From Nannochloris sp. 'desiccata' (taxonomy: Eukaryota > Chlorophyta > Trebouxiophyceae > Chlorellales > Chlorellaceae), in NCBI GenBank assembly GCA_019044685.2, contig JAGTXX020000001.1, positions 124,001 through 188,000 of the forward strand: a stretch of 64,000 bases of DNA, in the 5' to 3' direction. Made by a program: the position numbers and the translations under genes. The stretch's first letter is position 1; each line of letters starts with the position of its first letter. Shown piece by piece: positions 62,609-64,000 of this stretch. The notes beneath the pieces were generated by a model. It did not search any database. It worked only from the letters and a program-made list of their open reading frames with translations, and was not told where the DNA came from.

Positions 62609-64000
62609 ATGGATGAAGCATCGAAACGCAAACGCATCTCTGACCCTGAAGGCGAACCTAATGCCAAACGGCCCGCCGCTCAGCTCCAAAAGAACAACAC
62701 CTTTGCCAGTAAAGATCCTCGTGCAGCTCTTGCAGAAGTCTACGCTGCATACGATGCACTACACCGTAATACCTATACCAGTGATGATGACATCAAAGCA
62801 GGCGAAGCACACTTTGCTATTCTCGTATCAGCTGTTCAAGGTAATTTATACCGTCAGTTGACTTTTTCTTTGTTCTCAAATTATACAATGTATATAATTA
62901 ACTAATCAGCTAATTTAACCTTTCCTATTACAGGCAATAAAGCTGTACAGCGTCTTGCTATTCGCCTTCTACCTAAATTTGCTCCTCGCTTTCCATCTCT
63001 CATTTCCGAAGCAGCAAGGGCATTGCAAGGCCTGTCCTCTCTCAACTTGAATAATAACGGTTATAATGCTATTGAGGACGATGTAGCTGGTTCAGATACG
63101 GTGTCCTTTGAAAGTCTGGAAGGACTTAAACGCATGCTCCTAACCACCTGCACCAGGAACAACAACAACAGCAAAAGTGTTTCGGCCACCGCCGCCGCAG
63201 CTCTCCATTTCGCCCTTCATCAGCAACTTCACCCTACCATTACCGAAGAAAGAAGGGCCATTCTTCATGAAATAGCCAAAGCTGCATTTATAGCGTGTCC
63301 TAGAGCTGTCTTATCTCAAATTGTGGAAATTTCCAGTGGCAAGACAGAGCATACCGATCTCCGTCATCCAGCGCTGCAATTTGTGGAGAAGCATTTATTA
63401 GTTAGAGTGCAAGACCAGGAGCTGGACATCAAAGAATCGCTTTTCGCTTTTGAAAAGAAAGAAGAAGAGGGAATAGAAGAAGAAGAACAAGAAGAAGAAG
63501 AAACACAAATAATGGTCTTGCTTGCTGCCTTACGGAAAAAGGAAATTGACGGTGGTGGTGATGGTGGTGGTGGTGGTATTTATGGCAAAAGTAATGATGG
63601 CTACTCTACATGGGCAGTATCTTTATTGCAAAGTGTACTACAACATTCTCGTTCTCTAGACCCTCCTCCTGCCACTCTTATAGATGGTTTGAAAGCAATT
63701 ATAGAGACCCTCTGTCCTGGACATCCCTTCCCTTCCGCCACTGCCGGTGGAGGCGGTGGCAGTTTTGGTGGTGGTGGTGGGAATTCTTTTAGGGAAAGAC
63801 GACGCAGCAGTGGGTCTCCTTCCCCTAAACCTACTACACATGCGAGTACACGTGGAACAGAGAGAGGATCTAGTTATGGTGGTAAGAATAAATACACACC
63901 ACCTCTCCAGCCATCAGGCTCTTCCAGACCACCAAGACGGGAACGAGGCAGCAGCGCTCAACTTCCACCTTTAGGCGCAAGTGGAGGAGGCCCGCCGTCT
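62609..64000 (+). CDS. API5-like (apoptosis inhibitor 5) protein, partial at window end
   Basis: Exon 1 62609..62840 and exon 2 from 62934 (CCTATTACAG acceptor), open in frame to the window edge; at least 432 aa. The start resembles API5/AAC-11: a short basic N-terminus, then DPRAALAEVYAAYDAL, FAILVSAVQGNKAVQRLAIR, LLPKFAPRFPSL and further helical repeats with LHPTITEERR. API5 is a HEAT/ARM-like nuclear protein linked to RNA export and cell-death control. A Glu-rich acidic tract and Gly runs follow, and the sequence then becomes Arg/Ser/Gly/Pro-rich, like the disordered tail of the family. The match is moderate, mainly in the first 100 residues, so other helical-repeat proteins are possible. 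Confidence 0.55.

Overview
The window is nuclear DNA from a photosynthetic eukaryote, most likely a green alga (chlorophyte or a close relative). The evidence is an Alfin-like PHD protein (a plant-lineage family), a Tic20 translocon subunit with a plain transit peptide and no secretory signal (so a primary plastid), a calredoxin (EF-hand plus thioredoxin, a green-lineage protein), L-galactose dehydrogenase of plant vitamin C synthesis, a plant-type NUS1, phytocyanins and a CRINKLY4-like receptor kinase. Genes are dense, about one per 2 kb. They have none to four introns, mostly GT-AG and about 80-340 bp, and many neighbours are divergent or convergent. I cannot name the species.

Layout: 0-11 kb holds Alfin-like PHD, SMC5 (-), TIC20 (+), a BPL_N amidotransferase-like protein (-), NUS1 (+) and purple acid phosphatase (+). 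11-22 kb holds an organellar DEAD-box helicase (-), the giant TFIIIC B-block subunit (+, spliced across 7 kb) and an LrgA/LrgB-type carrier (-). 22-28 kb holds a small spliced hypothetical gene, a decayed multicopper oxidase fragment containing 53-bp tandem repeats, two tandem BTB-domain paralogues and a nucleoside hydrolase. 28-33 kb holds two thioredoxin-like proteins flanking a GT8-like glycosyltransferase. 33-36.5 kb is gene-poor, with short putative single-TM or Cys-rich proteins and a striking near-perfect 212-bp inverted repeat. 37-44.7 kb holds a mitochondrial ATM-type ABC transporter, an extended SDR reductase, a MNN1-like mannosyltransferase and ribosomal protein uS11. 45-51.6 kb holds a RecA2-only pseudo-helicase related to eIF4A, L-galactose dehydrogenase, a plastid-type lipid phosphatase and a Rix1/PELP1-like ribosome biogenesis factor. 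51.8-64 kb holds two tandem phytocyanins, mitochondrial uL22, calredoxin, a small mitochondrial membrane protein, a PPIL1 cyclophilin, the CRINKLY4-like kinase and the start of an API5-like gene that runs off the end.

The genes are mostly unrelated housekeeping functions with no operon logic. Loose themes are plastid import, redox and Ca2+ signalling (Tic20, calredoxin, two other thioredoxins, LrgB carrier), copper proteins (phytocyanins, multicopper oxidase remnant) and RNA/ribosome biology. The points most worth a second look are the eIF4A-derived RecA2-only protein, the long inverted repeat shared by two putative convergent genes, the BTB proteins with a MATH-like domain after rather than before the BTB, and the intron difference between the tandem phytocyanins. 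Exon coordinates were inferred by eye from splice motifs, reading frame and family conservation.
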